A stretch of 59,897 bases of DNA from Paenibacillus sp. S150 (GCF_019352175.1 NZ_JACBYI010000046.1:1-59897); one strand, 5' to 3'; positions 8,241 to 17,882 are shown, counted from the stretch's first letter. The notes: generated by a model from the letters alone, not told the origin. Translations and numbers: made by a program.

Positions 8241-10499
8241 CTATTTCGCCCCGTATGCCCTGATCTCGATGATCTCCGCATAACGGCTTCCATTGGTTGA
8301 ATCGACCAGCACCCGAAGACTGCCGGCCTGCACCGGCTCTTGCAGCCGGTGGATAACCTTGCGTCTGCGGTTGCCGCTTGCCGCCGCAATTTCCTTCCAC
8401 GCACCAGTGCCCGAACGGGCTTCCACCCGGTAATCGCGGACCAGCTCGGGGATGACGGCAAAAGGGGTGCGGTGATGATGCAGATTCACCAGATCCTCGT
8501 TCACATCATCGTTGAAGGTCAAATGAAGCTCCGCAATAGTCTGCTCCGCATCCCACTCCAGCTGCAGCCATTCCGGCGTGCCGGCCTTCATGGGCTCTGA
8601 CATCCACTGCTGCGGGCCGCCGAACGGGCGGTGGTAGCCGTTCACGGCTTTGTCCGCCGCGAACGCCGCAGTCGGCGAGCCAAGGCGGAAGCAGAAGGGC
8701 TGCCGGGCCAGGCCCTTCATCTTCCAGAGAATAACCGGCTGGACGGCAGAATGGTCCTCCAGGTCCTTGGAGACCTGCGGCTGCTCATCCTTGAAGAAGA
8801 CCAGCACCCCGCTGTGCGGCTCCAGCGAATGATGAAGGCTGACCGCAGGATTCGCCTTGATAATCACAAAAGCGTTCTGCGGCTCCTCCGGCTGCCACTG
8901 CAGATCAAAGGCAACCCACTGCCGCCGACCGGCCGCGGCGTGTGCCGTTGCCCGCGCCCGCAAGGTATGCGGCACGTAATTCTCCCCGCGGCCGGTGTCC
9001 CACAGCTCGGCCGTCACTTCCGCTGCCTGCTCCGCGTCCAGCAGCAGCTCAAAGCCGCTGATTCCCGGGTCCGCCGGGAATAGCACGGCAGCATCGCAGC
9101 GCAGCGGCCAGGCTTCGCCCGGCTGCGCCAGCCCGAGCTCGCGCTGCACGCTCGAGGCGCTCACCCGCGCCTTGCGGGCCAGGTCCGCTTCATCGCTGCT
9201 GCGCAGGCCGATGATCGAAGCGTCCTGCCGCAGCAGCGTCTGCCGCAGCTCCGCCAGGTGCCGCGCGTGCAGCTCGCGCGGCGTAATCCCGAGGCGGCTG
9301 CTCAGCGCCGCCCCGGTTCCGGCGGCTTCGCCGATGACGGCGCAGGTCGCCATCACCCGCGTCGTGCCGAAGGCGACATGCGAGGCGCTGATATCGCGCC
9401 CGGCCATCAGCATATTCCGCACATTTGCGGAATACAGGGAGCGGAAGGGGATGTGATACACCCCGTCCGCATGCATGTGCCTGGAGCCGCTGGCTTCGGC
9501 GTACATCCCCTGCGGGGGATGGAGGTCGATCGACCAGCCGCCAAAAGCCACGCCGTCCGCGAACCCGCGCTGGGCGATAATATCGTTCTGGTTCAGCACG
9601 TAGTCGCCGGTGAACCGCCGGTACTCGCGCTTGCCGGGCAGCGAGCCGACCCATTCCAGCGTCATGTTCTCCGCGCCGAACTTGCCGGAGTTTTTGATAT
9701 AGTCCCAGATGCCGTAGATGACCGACCACAGCTCGTCGCGGATCATTTCATTGTCATGCACCGCATCATGCTCGCCGCCCCACTCAATCCACCAATAGTG
9801 GCAGCCGGAGTCGCCGCTTTTGATCACCCGGCGGAGCGGAATCGTGGTTTCCGCAATGTTTTTGGCCCAGGAAGGCGGAACAAAGCTGACCGGCACTCCC
9901 GCATCCTTGGTGTAAAAGAGAATGGTGCTGCCGAGCGTAATGCCGTCGGCCGCCTCGGGGGCCCACTCCTCGCCGTATTCACTGCGGGCTTCACGCCCGA
10001 GAGCAAATTTGGCCCCGGCCAGGAAGCCGACCAGACCATCGCCCGTGCAGTCCAGATACATACTGCTCTTAAAGGTGATCCGCCGCTCCGAACCCATCAT
10101 CCAGCCGATCACCGCCGTAATATTCCGCTCCTGCTCCGGGCCTTCGGCCTGCACCTCATGGACATCCGTATTTAAATACAGGGTAATGTTCGCCTCGGCC
10201 TTTACCGCCTCCAGCACCGCCAGATCCCACAGATAAGGATTGCCTTCAGGGTTGCGGTACTGGTTCTCCACGAACAGCTCGCCCATAATGCCTGTTTCCC
10301 GGGCATAGCGGTTCGTGCCGTGCGCGGTTGCCCCGCAGACCCAGACGCGGACCTCGCTGCTGGAATTGCCGCCAAGCACGGGCCGGTTCTGCACCAGAGC
10401 CACCTGTTGCCCCAGTCTGGCCGCCGCAATCGCCGCACACACCCCGGCCAGCCCGCCGCCGATCACCGTAATGTCATTGTTTACTAGCTCCTGCTTCAT
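8241..10499 (-). CDS. FAD-dependent oxidoreductase with C-terminal discoidin-like domain
   Basis: A 752-residue flavoprotein of the FAD_oxidored group. A Rossmann ADP-binding motif VIGGGLAGVCAA starts at residue 12, followed by VLGGNSSSEVRVW and, near 340-380, MHADGVYHIPFRSLY and NMLMAGRDISASHVAFGT, which are typical for the family. Residues ~600-750 form a separate beta-rich part resembling a carbohydrate-binding discoidin fold (LQLEWDAEQTIAELHLTFNDD). No signal peptide, so it acts in the cytoplasm. Such enzymes sit in sugar-utilisation loci of Paenibacillus but substrates are mostly unknown. Divergent from an AraC regulator 130 bp away, its likely controller. Confidence 0.88.
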   Translation of the reverse strand: MKQELVNNDITVIGGGLAGVCAAIAAARLGQQVALVQNRPVLGGNSSSEVRVWVCGATAHGTNRYARETGIMGELFVENQYRNPEGNPYLWDLAVLEAVKAEANITLYLNTDVHEVQAEGPEQERNITAVIGWMMGSERRITFKSSMYLDCTGDGLVGFLAGAKFALGREARSEYGEEWAPEAADGITLGSTILFYTKDAGVPVSFVPPSWAKNIAETTIPLRRVIKSGDSGCHYWWIEWGGEHDAVHDNEMIRDELWSVIYGIWDYIKNSGKFGAENMTLEWVGSLPGKREYRRFTGDYVLNQNDIIAQRGFADGVAFGGWSIDLHPPQGMYAEASGSRHMHADGVYHIPFRSLYSANVRNMLMAGRDISASHVAFGTTRVMATCAVIGEAAGTGAALSSRLGITPRELHARHLAELRQTLLRQDASIIGLRSSDEADLARKARVSASSVQRELGLAQPGEAWPLRCDAAVLFPADPGISGFELLLDAEQAAEVTAELWDTGRGENYVPHTLRARATAHAAAGRRQWVAFDLQWQPEEPQNAFVIIKANPAVSLHHSLEPHSGVLVFFKDEQPQVSKDLEDHSAVQPVILWKMKGLARQPFCFRLGSPTAAFAADKAVNGYHRPFGGPQQWMSEPMKAGTPEWLQLEWDAEQTIAELHLTFNDDVNEDLVNLHHHRTPFAVIPELVRDYRVEARSGTGAWKEIAAASGNRRRKVIHRLQEPVQAGSLRVLVDSTNGSRYAEIIEIRAYGAK

Positions 10500-10628
10500 A
10501 AGTGAGCACCTCTTGTTTATTGATTTTTGAACATATCTACAGTTTCATAATGAATCTGCCGCTTTACTTTTTAAATACATGTATTTATCATTTAACATAT
10601 ACTTTATTTCAGAATGAGGAGGCGGAGC

Positions 10629-11381
10629 ATGGAGCTGCTGGACCATATCTACTGGAAGCAAAAGAGGGAGTTCGCCCTGCCGAGCGACCGCTATGAAGCA
10701 TGGGTGGTGTTTGCCGTTGAAGAGGGGGTGTTCCGCTATGAGATTGGAGAGCATGCGGGTGAAGCGGGATTCGCCGATCTCGTGGTTTGTCCGCCGGAAG
10801 TCCTCTTCGTCCGGGAAACGGTCACCCCGCTGACCTTTCATTATATCCGGTTCGCCGCTGACGGCGGGAGCCCGCTTCCGCCGGGCCTGCTGCATTTGAA
10901 TGATACGAAGCGGCTGAGCTCCAATTATGCCTATCTGCGCCAGCTTGCCGAGGACAGCAGTCCCTCCGCCCGGGCATGGAAGAACCATCTCGTTGCCGAT
11001 CTCTGGCAGCTCTATCATATGGAGAACAGAGAGGCTGCAGGACCGGGCAAATTTACCGAAGATGCGCTGATGGCGGAGGCTGCGGCTGCCATTGCGGCAC
11101 AGGCCTGGACGCCGCTGAGCCTGCTGGACACCGCCCGCAGCCTGGGGCTCAGTCCCGTTCAGCTGACGCGGCGGTTCCGGGAGGCGTTTGGGGAGACGCC
11201 CTCAGCCTATCTGAAGTCCCTGCGCCTGGCCAAAGCGCGCACGCTGCTGAAGGACAGCGGGCTGACGCTGGCACAGATTGCCGAACGCTGCGGCTATGAG
11301 AACGGATTTTATTTGAGCAGAGTGTTTACGGACGCCTCCGGCATAAGCCCGGCCGAGTACCGCAAGCGGCACAGGGTATAG
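10629..11381 (+). CDS. AraC family transcriptional regulator
   Basis: A 250-residue regulator. Residues 1-100 form a short cupin-like sensing part; residues ~150-248 hold two helix-turn-helix motifs (LSLLDTARSLGLSPVQLTRR and LTLAQIAERCGYENGFYLSR) with the closing ISPAEYRKRHR typical of AraC/XylS proteins. Start is the ATG at 10629, six bases after AGGAGG; an ATG 15 bases earlier would place that ribosome site inside the gene. It is divergent from the FAD oxidoreductase and upstream of the YesM/YesN pair. Confidence 0.9.
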   Translation: MELLDHIYWKQKREFALPSDRYEAWVVFAVEEGVFRYEIGEHAGEAGFADLVVCPPEVLFVRETVTPLTFHYIRFAADGGSPLPPGLLHLNDTKRLSSNYAYLRQLAEDSSPSARAWKNHLVADLWQLYHMENREAAGPGKFTEDALMAEAAAAIAAQAWTPLSLLDTARSLGLSPVQLTRRFREAFGETPSAYLKSLRLAKARTLLKDSGLTLAQIAERCGYENGFYLSRVFTDASGISPAEYRKRHRV

Positions 11382-11524
11382 CCGGATAGAACAAATCTGT
11401 GTATCCGGAAGCCGGGACCTCCCCCCGGCGATGCAACAAAACAATGTAATTTCTGTAAGCCCGGACCGGGTGCGCATCACGGATGTTATAATGAAATTCA
11501 CTAACGGTCAGGGGGCAGGGGGAT

Positions 11525-13366
11525 ATGAAAATACCGGATTGGAAGACCTTTTTGCCGCAAAAGCTGAGGTACAGGCTGTTCGGTGCTTTTCTGATTCTGA
11601 TTCTGCTTCCGTTCAGTGTGCTCAATGTGTACAACTACCGGCAGATTGAATCACTTGTCGAAGAGAAAATCAGCCAGCAGAGCCATGAACAGCTTGTGCA
11701 GATGTACGGGACACTGGAGGACCAGATGAGTATCGCCTTCAAAACCCTGATCTTTCTGGAGCAGGATTCTGTGGTGCGGAATGTGCTGACTTCACCGGGC
11801 AGCCGTTCCCCCCTGGAGAACAAAGCATTGGTCGAAGAAAAGTTCAAGATGATCAACAACAGCTTTTTTCTGTACAATCCGTCGGTCTATTTTACACTGC
11901 TGGACTTTTATGAGAGCGTATACACCTCCTATCTGCCAAAAACGGCGCTGGAATACACCCCATACCGAGAGCTGTTCCAGCAGCATTTGGGGGGCGGCGG
12001 ACCCGGTTATGCGGAGGCCGGGAGCCGCGGAGGCCCGGCCGGCCAAAGCGGTCCTGAACCGGAAGGCCTGTTCTACCAATGGGATTCCCGGGACGATAAT
12101 AATGTGCTGCGCGAGGTGTCCTCCAGCCCGTACCTGCTCTCGCTCTACGCCTATATGAAGGACAGCGGAGGGAGCCGCTACGGGCTGGCCCGGATCAGCA
12201 TCGATTACTCCTTCTGGTTCCAGTCGGTGCTGAAGGAGTCGCTGAGCAACCAGGAATATTTTCTGATTACCGGCAGCGGGGAGACCGTGGCCCGTTCCTC
12301 CAAAAACGCTGTGCTGTCTGCGGACATTACCCGGGAAATTGCCCGGCATCCCGCGCAGGCTTACATTACCGACGCCAGTTCCGGCACGCTGGTCAATTAT
12401 GTGTATATCGAGTCGCTGGACTGGTACATGGTCAACCGCATTCCGCTGGCGGTGCTGTTCAATGAGATTTCCGGGCTGAAGCAGCGCTACTTTCTCACTT
12501 TTTTTGCCTTCACCGGAGCCTTTGTGCTGATGGCCTTCATGATTTCCGCCACATTTACCCGCCCCTTGTCGCATCTGCAGAACAAGATGAAGGATGTTGT
12601 CCGCAAAAACCTGAAAATCCGCATTCCCGAAGGCCGGAGCCGGGGTGAGGTGCTGGAGCTGACCCGGACCTTCAATACAATGCTTGATGACGCCAATAAG
12701 CTGATTGCCCGGCTGAAGGCGGAGGAACGCCAGAAGGAGGCGGTGCATTTCCATATGCTGCTGGCCCAGATGAATCCGCATTTTCTGCTCAACACCCTGA
12801 ACACGATGAAATGGAGCGCCATCCGCAGCGGAAACGAGGAAATCTCCGAGATGTGCGTATCGCTGGGCAAGCTGCTGGAGGTCAGCCTGAATTCCGAGGT
12901 CGAAATGGTCTATCTGAAGGATGAAATTGAACTGGTGCAGGCTTATTTGCATATCCAGCGCATCCGCTACCAGGGCAGCTTTGAGGTGACCTGCAGCTTT
13001 GAGGATGAGCTGGAATATGCGCTGGTTCCCAAGCTGAGCCTGCAGCCGCTGGTGGAGAATGCCATCCGCCATGGAGTGGCGCCTCTGACCGGGCGCGGGC
13101 TGATCGGCATCCGCATCTACAGGAATGAACAGGCACAGCTGACGCTGGAGGTCGAGGATAACGGAATCGGCATGGAGGAATCGCGGCTGCTGCAGGTCTC
13201 GCGGACCCGGCGGGGCATTGGGCTGTCCAACCTGAAGGAGCGGCTGCGGCTGCTGTTCAAAGGGCAAAGCGAGCTGGAGATTATCCATTTGTCCCCTGGA
13301 ACGCTGATCCGCTTCAGTATTCCTTTCCTGCTGTCGACGCCTTATGCGCGGGGGCAGGAGCAATGA
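11525..13366 (+). CDS. YesM-type sensor histidine kinase
   Basis: A 613-residue membrane kinase. A membrane helix at ~18-38 and another at ~317-340 (FLTFFAFTGAFVLMAFMIS) enclose a large extracellular sensing domain. A HAMP linker follows (ATFTRPLSHLQNKMKDVV), then the PF06580 kinase core with the phospho-acceptor His in LAQMNPHFLLNTLNTMKW and an HATPase domain (LVENAIRHG, DNGIGM, GIGLSNLKERL). YesM-type kinases sense extracellular saccharides or binding proteins and phosphorylate a YesN-type regulator, which lies 150 bp downstream. Confidence 0.93.
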   Translation: MKIPDWKTFLPQKLRYRLFGAFLILILLPFSVLNVYNYRQIESLVEEKISQQSHEQLVQMYGTLEDQMSIAFKTLIFLEQDSVVRNVLTSPGSRSPLENKALVEEKFKMINNSFFLYNPSVYFTLLDFYESVYTSYLPKTALEYTPYRELFQQHLGGGGPGYAEAGSRGGPAGQSGPEPEGLFYQWDSRDDNNVLREVSSSPYLLSLYAYMKDSGGSRYGLARISIDYSFWFQSVLKESLSNQEYFLITGSGETVARSSKNAVLSADITREIARHPAQAYITDASSGTLVNYVYIESLDWYMVNRIPLAVLFNEISGLKQRYFLTFFAFTGAFVLMAFMISATFTRPLSHLQNKMKDVVRKNLKIRIPEGRSRGEVLELTRTFNTMLDDANKLIARLKAEERQKEAVHFHMLLAQMNPHFLLNTLNTMKWSAIRSGNEEISEMCVSLGKLLEVSLNSEVEMVYLKDEIELVQAYLHIQRIRYQGSFEVTCSFEDELEYALVPKLSLQPLVENAIRHGVAPLTGRGLIGIRIYRNEQAQLTLEVEDNGIGMEESRLLQVSRTRRGIGLSNLKERLRLLFKGQSELEIIHLSPGTLIRFSIPFLLSTPYARGQEQ

Positions 13367-13391
13367 ACGGTGCATGCACGCTGTTGAAGCG

Positions 13392-13500
13392 GGTTTTGAA
13401 CGAAGAGGTCTCAGGAAGCACAGCTCACAAAACCGAGCCCGTGCTTCCGCTGACCGTTTTGTACGAAGCCGGGGCCGGGAAGTATATCTTACAAAACTTT
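13392..13500 (+). other. Intercistronic structured region with interleaved complementary segments
   Basis: Between the kinase and the response-regulator gene, GGTTTTG (13392-13398) can pair with CAAAACC (13428-13434), and GGAAGCAC (13414-13421) with GTGCTTCC (13441-13448). The pairs interleave, the order expected of a pseudoknot or two alternative hairpins. A further GTTTTG/CAAAAC pair (13456-13461 with 13492-13497) ends just before the ribosome site of the next gene. A similar arrangement occurs at 18763-18822. Confidence 0.5.
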
Positions 13501-13516
13501 ACGGGGGGGATCAGCC

Positions 13517-14389
13517 ATGTGGACTGTGCTGCTGGTGGAGGATGAAGTGTTCGTCAGAGAGTCGGTGCGCGAAATTATATCCTGGGAGGAGCTTGGCTTC
13601 ACCGTCATCGGGGAGTCGGGCAACGGAACGGAAGCCCTGGAGCTGATTACCCGTGAACGGCCCGATCTGGTGCTGGCCGATATCGTGATGCCCGGCATGA
13701 ACGGCATTGAGCTGCTGAAGCAGACCCGTCAGGCCGGCCTGAACACAAAGTTCATTATGCTGACCTGCATGAGCGAGTTCGAATATGTCCGCCAGGCGAT
13801 GGAATACGGGGCCTCCAACTATATTCTCAAGCTGTCCATGAGTGTGAATTCGCTGCGGGACACACTGCGCAAGGTGAGTATGGAGCTGTCGGCCCTGAGT
13901 GCGGGCGCGCGGCGGCCGGACTCTCCGGAAACGGAAATGGACGGGGAAGCTGATCCGCTTGTGACGGATGCCGCCTATAAGGAGGGAACAGCTCCGGCCC
14001 ATCCCCGGCCCCGCGGCTTCTCCGGATTGGTCCAGCCTGTGGTTGCACATCCGGAGATCAGCAAGATTATTGAATACATCGGCCATAACTACGATCAGGA
14101 TATTACCGTCAAGTCGATGTCCCGCTACGTGATGATGGGGGAGAACTACGTCAGCGCCCTGTTCAAAAAGAAAACCGGCTATACGCTGATCCATTATCTG
14201 CACGGCGTGCGGATGGAGAAGGCGGCAGCTTTCTTGCGGGAGACGGATCTGGCGGTGCACGAGGTGGGGCATCGGGTCGGGTTTGTGAGCGATAATTATT
14301 TCATCAAAATCTTCAGGCGCTGGACCGGCTGCACGCCAAGCCAATACCGCCACCGGGCCAATACCGCAACCGAGCCGGAGATTGTGTAG
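13517..14389 (+). CDS. YesN-type response regulator (REC + AraC HTH)
   Basis: A 290-residue regulator. Receiver domain 1-120 with acidic pair ED at 8-10, phospho-acceptor Asp55 (LVLADIVMPGMNG) and the conserved Lys in YILKLS. Residues ~185-285 form an AraC-type DNA-binding domain (VKSMSRYVMMGENYVSALF, EVGHRVGFVSDNYFIK). A Ser/Pro/Glu-rich linker joins them. Partner of the YesM-type kinase directly upstream; together they probably control the sugar importer that follows. Confidence 0.93.
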   Translation: MWTVLLVEDEVFVRESVREIISWEELGFTVIGESGNGTEALELITRERPDLVLADIVMPGMNGIELLKQTRQAGLNTKFIMLTCMSEFEYVRQAMEYGASNYILKLSMSVNSLRDTLRKVSMELSALSAGARRPDSPETEMDGEADPLVTDAAYKEGTAPAHPRPRGFSGLVQPVVAHPEISKIIEYIGHNYDQDITVKSMSRYVMMGENYVSALFKKKTGYTLIHYLHGVRMEKAAAFLRETDLAVHEVGHRVGFVSDNYFIKIFRRWTGCTPSQYRHRANTATEPEIV

Positions 14390-15044
14390 CCGGGGAACAT
14401 ATGGATTAAAGTTGAAATCGGCAGTGTTTCTGCTGGCGGCAATAGAGGAATTGCTGCATAGGTGTACTTTGTGCAATAGGAAGCTCTGCATTCGGTGACG
14501 AGGCGCATTCTGCTATATTTCGTGCAATAGACATCCATGCCGCTGCGCGGCACCCTAGAGGATGCAAATATAAGCAGTGAAATGAATTTGCAGGATAGAT
14601 TAGGGGAATGTGGTTCAAAACACCTGTCCCACGAAATTCTTAGGGGGATACAAAATCAAAAAATCCGGCTGCAACAGCGGGTGGAAGCCCCTACCCGGCC
14701 GTAGGCCACGACAAAATCACCACGCTTTTGAGATGATGGAATTCCGGAGAAGGGCCGTGGGTTTGCTTCGCTGAATCCGGGGCTTCCATACCGGTGCACC
14801 CGGTTCTTAGTTCAGGATAGCCGCAATTCCTTGCGCGCCATGGGTTCACCAAGACATCAAGCCGGATTGTTAAGTTCACTCAATATAGAAGAAAAATGTG
14901 TGTCCGCTGAACGGTGCTCCGCCATCCAATTCCATATATTTGTTCCGGCAGGAAGATGGATTTGTATCTTAAAATGCCCGCCGCGTCCCTGCTACGATGG
15001 ATAAGGAAAAGGCAATCCACTTCAAATCGGGGAGGCAAGCAGAA
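14390..15044. other. Repeat-containing intergenic stretch
   Basis: No gene is supported here. It holds the reverse copy of a ~90-bp dispersed repeat (14640-14730, other copy 22330-22424), a hairpin ATGCCGCTGCGCGGCA near 14537 (a near copy sits at 57858), and two related segments ending in GTGCAATAG (14464-14480 and 14518-14530). The promoter of the downstream binding-protein gene must lie toward the right end. Confidence 0.6.
14640..14730 (-). repeat. Dispersed intergenic repeat F, copy 1 (inverted relative to copy 2)
   Basis: Read on the minus strand this segment runs AAAAGCGTGGTGATTTTGTC, a G/C-rich GGCCTACGGCC core, GGGGCTTCCAC, CGCTGTTGCAGCCGGATTTT and TTTTGTA-CCCC. The same order of blocks occurs on the plus strand at 22330-22424, with only scattered changes. 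It is intergenic in both places. Confidence 0.75.
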
Positions 15045-16364
15045 ATGATAAGAAATAAAAGAGGGTTGGCCGTGCTGGCGGCATGTGTGCTGATAATCGG
15101 TGTGCTGGGCGGCTGCGGAGGGAGCAGGAACAATGCCGGATCAGAGGGTCGGGAAGGCCCGGGCAGCGCCGCGGTCAAGCTTACCATGTGGGGGGCTGTT
15201 CCGCCGGAGAATGGCCCGCAGGAGGTTGCCGACGCCTGGAATGCGGAGCATCCGGATATTCAGGTGGAATATGTGCGCTTCGTCAACGACGACGACGGCA
15301 ATCTGAAGCTGGACACCGCCCTGTCCACCGGGCAGAATGTCGATTTGTTCGTCAACTACACCCTGACCAATCTGGATAAGCGCATCAAAGGCGGCACGGC
15401 CCTCGACCTTGGCGAATTCAGCGACTACAATATTGATGAGAAAATGGGCACAGATGCCGCTTCCTGGAAGGTAGACGGTAAATACTACGGCATGCCGACC
15501 AAAAAGAATGCAGCCTTCTTCGCTCTGAACAAGGATGCGCTGGATCAGGCGGGACTTGCCGTTCCGACTGCATGGACCTGGGATGAGGCGCGGGAATATG
15601 CCGTTAAGCTGAAGGCGCAGGGCTTCAAATACGGGCTGGTGCAGCATACCGCCACATTTGTTGATCCGCTGGATTCCGTACTCGTCAAAGACGGCTATGT
15701 GAAGGCTGACGGAACCTCCAACCTTGATGATCCGCTCGTCGGCAAATGGCTGGACACCTTAAACGGCATGATGAAGGATGATGCCACGACACCGCCTCTC
15801 GGCGAGCAGCTGACCTCCAAGATGCCGGTGGAGAACATGTTCCTCGGCGGCGAAGCGGCAATGATCAACATCGGAGAGTGGCTGATCCGCAGCTCCAACA
15901 ATATGACGGAATTTCCGCGCGAATTCAAGATTGCTTTTGCTCCCGTACCGCGTTTAACCGATAATGAAGCGGATTTCGTCAAAAGCGGCGGGCTGGGCGA
16001 TTTCATCTCCATTAACGCCAAATCCAAAAACAAGGAAGCCGCCTGGGAGTTTCTGAAGTGGTATGCCGACGGCGGGATGATTCCGATGGCGGCCGGGGGC
16101 CGCCTGCCTTCCTCGAATGCAGTTGACCAGGACACGGCCATCCGGCATCTGCTTGGCGAATATGCGGATACCTATGATGAAGCGTCGCTGGAGTTCGTGC
16201 TCTACGGCGACAAGACACCGACCTTTGTGCGCAGCATCGCCCAGGAAATCGTCGATATGCGCGCCCAGGAATACGAGAAATATTTCCTTGGCAGCCAGAC
16301 CGCCGAGCAAACCGTCCGGAATATGGTCAAGCGCCATAATGACTGGCTGAAGCAAAATCAGTAA
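15045..16364 (+). CDS. Sugar ABC transporter, substrate-binding lipoprotein
   Basis: A 439-residue family 1 extracellular solute-binding protein. The signal MIRNKRGLAVLAACVLIIG ends in the lipobox VLGGC, so it is a lipoprotein. The mature part has the family's interlobe patterns (LTMWGAVPPENGPQEVADAW, ...WKVDGKYYGMPTKKN, ALNKDALDQAGLAVP, AWEFLKWYADGG). The start is the ATG at 15045, nine bases after GGGGAGG; an earlier in-frame ATG at 14997 lacks one. Its two permeases begin 1.5 kb downstream at 17883, an unusually wide gap filled with repeats. Confidence 0.93.
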   Translation: MIRNKRGLAVLAACVLIIGVLGGCGGSRNNAGSEGREGPGSAAVKLTMWGAVPPENGPQEVADAWNAEHPDIQVEYVRFVNDDDGNLKLDTALSTGQNVDLFVNYTLTNLDKRIKGGTALDLGEFSDYNIDEKMGTDAASWKVDGKYYGMPTKKNAAFFALNKDALDQAGLAVPTAWTWDEAREYAVKLKAQGFKYGLVQHTATFVDPLDSVLVKDGYVKADGTSNLDDPLVGKWLDTLNGMMKDDATTPPLGEQLTSKMPVENMFLGGEAAMINIGEWLIRSSNNMTEFPREFKIAFAPVPRLTDNEADFVKSGGLGDFISINAKSKNKEAAWEFLKWYADGGMIPMAAGGRLPSSNAVDQDTAIRHLLGEYADTYDEASLEFVLYGDKTPTFVRSIAQEIVDMRAQEYEKYFLGSQTAEQTVRNMVKRHNDWLKQNQ

Positions 16365-16370
16365 GCTGCG

Positions 16371-16422
16371 TACAGGCAGCCCTTCCAAGCCGTCCCTGGA
16401 ATGGGGCGGCTGTTTCATCGTT
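16371..16422 (+). terminator. Probable terminator of the binding-protein gene
   Basis: ACAGGCAGCCCTTCCA pairs with TGGAATGGGGCGGCTGT through a long imperfect stem just after the stop codon, followed by a short T-stretch (TTTCATCGTTT). This would let the binding protein be made in excess of the permeases. Confidence 0.5.
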
Positions 16423-16490
16423 TAGGAAATTATGCTTTTCGCCAATTGTGGATAAGGCAGGTGTGAAGTTAGGGCAACATTATAATGCGT

Positions 16491-16612
16491 CTGAGCCGTG
16501 CTGAATGGTGCAGAGTCTGCTAAGCTGTGCTGAACGGTGCGGAGTCTGCTGAGCCGTGCTGAACGGTGCGGAGTCTGCTGAGCCGTGCTGAGTTTGCTGG
16601 GCCGTGCGGAGT
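16491..16612. repeat. 29-bp tandem repeat, about four units
   Basis: Units start at 16491, 16520 and 16549 with the core CTGAGCCGTGCTGAACGGTG then CGGAGTCTG, differing at a few positions; a fourth, partly deleted and rearranged unit follows from 16578. Intergenic, function unknown. Confidence 0.85.
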
Positions 16613-17147
16613 CTATGGGTTCTATGTTTTGCAGGAGGAAGCGCGGAACAGAGCGGGTCCAACCGAGGCCGCTACCGGGGCAGGGACGTGAAGTGGAATG
16701 AAGTGGAATTCGTAAGAATTAGTACACTTACACGGACGGAAAAGCCTTAAAGGAATCGTGGAAAAAAGCTGGCTCCATCTAAATTCAACCAGTAATCGTA
16801 TACCAATCAGGAAACCGGGCTTTAACAGCGGCCGGAAGAACCCTCTGAACCCGCAGCGGACTTCATTCACATCGCCAACCGCTGATTTTGATTTTGAGCC
16901 AAAAAGGCAATTTAATGTATATGAACCCGAATTTCGAAAGTAAGCATCTACAAATCATCTAAAAGGCTCTACACGAAGGGATTTTTTGTGAAAAACAACT
17001 TGCACCCAATGGGTGACGGAAAAAGAGGGGCTATCTCTTGTCCTATCTGGATTTGTTCAATTCACTTTCGAAATTCAGGATGAATTGAACCGGAGAACCT
17101 GAACAAGCTGATGGAACGCAAGGAGATTCATAGGGAACGGAAGACAA

Positions 17148-17288
17148 GTGGAAAAAGTAACACTAATGGGCTGGAATTCTGGATTTAACGGGCTTTAGTG
17201 GGATTTTGTACACTTAATGGATGCCCACTCCCTCCAAATGGCTGATTTCAGCCGAATTAGTTGTACTTTTTCCCACTAGGGATGATCC
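17148..17288. repeat. Dispersed intergenic repeat E, copy 1
   Basis: A ~140-bp unit with imperfect terminal inverted repeats: left GTGGAAAAAGTAACACTAAT, right (reversed) GTGGGAAAAAGTACAACTAA. An inner GGGCTTTAGTGGGATTTTGT and TACACTTAATGGA block follows. A second copy with ~90 percent visual identity is at 59627-59768. No coding capacity; it resembles a miniature inverted-repeat element. Confidence 0.8.
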
Positions 17289-17882
17289 AGGATCCGAATG
17301 CGCTACCTTAGTGTTACTTTTTCCCACTAAGGCTGGCTGCCCATTTTATGAATGTTTCAAGTTCATCATAATGTAGGCGTATTCCTCTGCAAGGGGGCGA
17401 AACGGATACCGTCCTTATAAGAACGGCGAAGCCGTTTCCACTTGTTTTCCCGCTAAAAACATAATGTGGTACCGAACGTCCGCAACTGCTCCAGACCCCG
17501 TGCCTCCCACTATCACCGCGCGTCCCCTCCATACCCCGACAGCTGAATCTCCCATTGGACCTCCATGGCGCTAATTCGCGGCACCGCAGACGATGATATT
17601 TTTGCAGAAGAGCCTTAAGCTTGGCTCCGCCGCCAGCAGACGAAGCAAATTTACAGAAGAGCTTTAAGTTTTTGCTGCGAAATTCGCCGCTTCGGCAGCA
17701 AGACGCACCGCTCGGAGATCGCGGGTCCAGGATAGAACATTTTCCCTCTCCGCCAACATGCGCAAGGCCGCAAAAATGAGTATTTCTGTGATATTCATTC
17801 AATGGTTATGTTCCTTACAGACCCCCCGCTCCGCTTGTTATGCTTAGTGCGAGATCACAGACTGAAGGAGTGAGAGGACACA

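Larger units (their letters stand above)
16423..17882. other. 1.46-kb gene-free, repeat-rich gap
   Basis: No frame here has both a ribosome site and a recognisable product; the longest (minus strand, 17314-17802) looks random. Contents: a 29-bp tandem repeat (16491-16612), a 13-bp perfect inverted repeat GAATTTCGAAAGT (16929-16941 and 17064-17076), a ~140-bp dispersed repeat (17148-17288), a hairpin TTAGTG...CACTAA (17309-17332), and an AACGGCGAAGCCGTT palindrome (17424-17440) also seen near 180, 57980 and 59520. The stretch may be the footprint of old insertions inside a sugar-importer operon. Confidence 0.6.

Noticed and set aside
11792..13375. 527-codon minus-strand frame
   Set aside because: Antisense to the YesM-type kinase, which has all kinase motifs.
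17314..17802. 162-codon minus-strand frame in the 16.4-17.9 kb gap
   Set aside because: No ribosome site, no recognisable motif, overlaps palindromic repeats.
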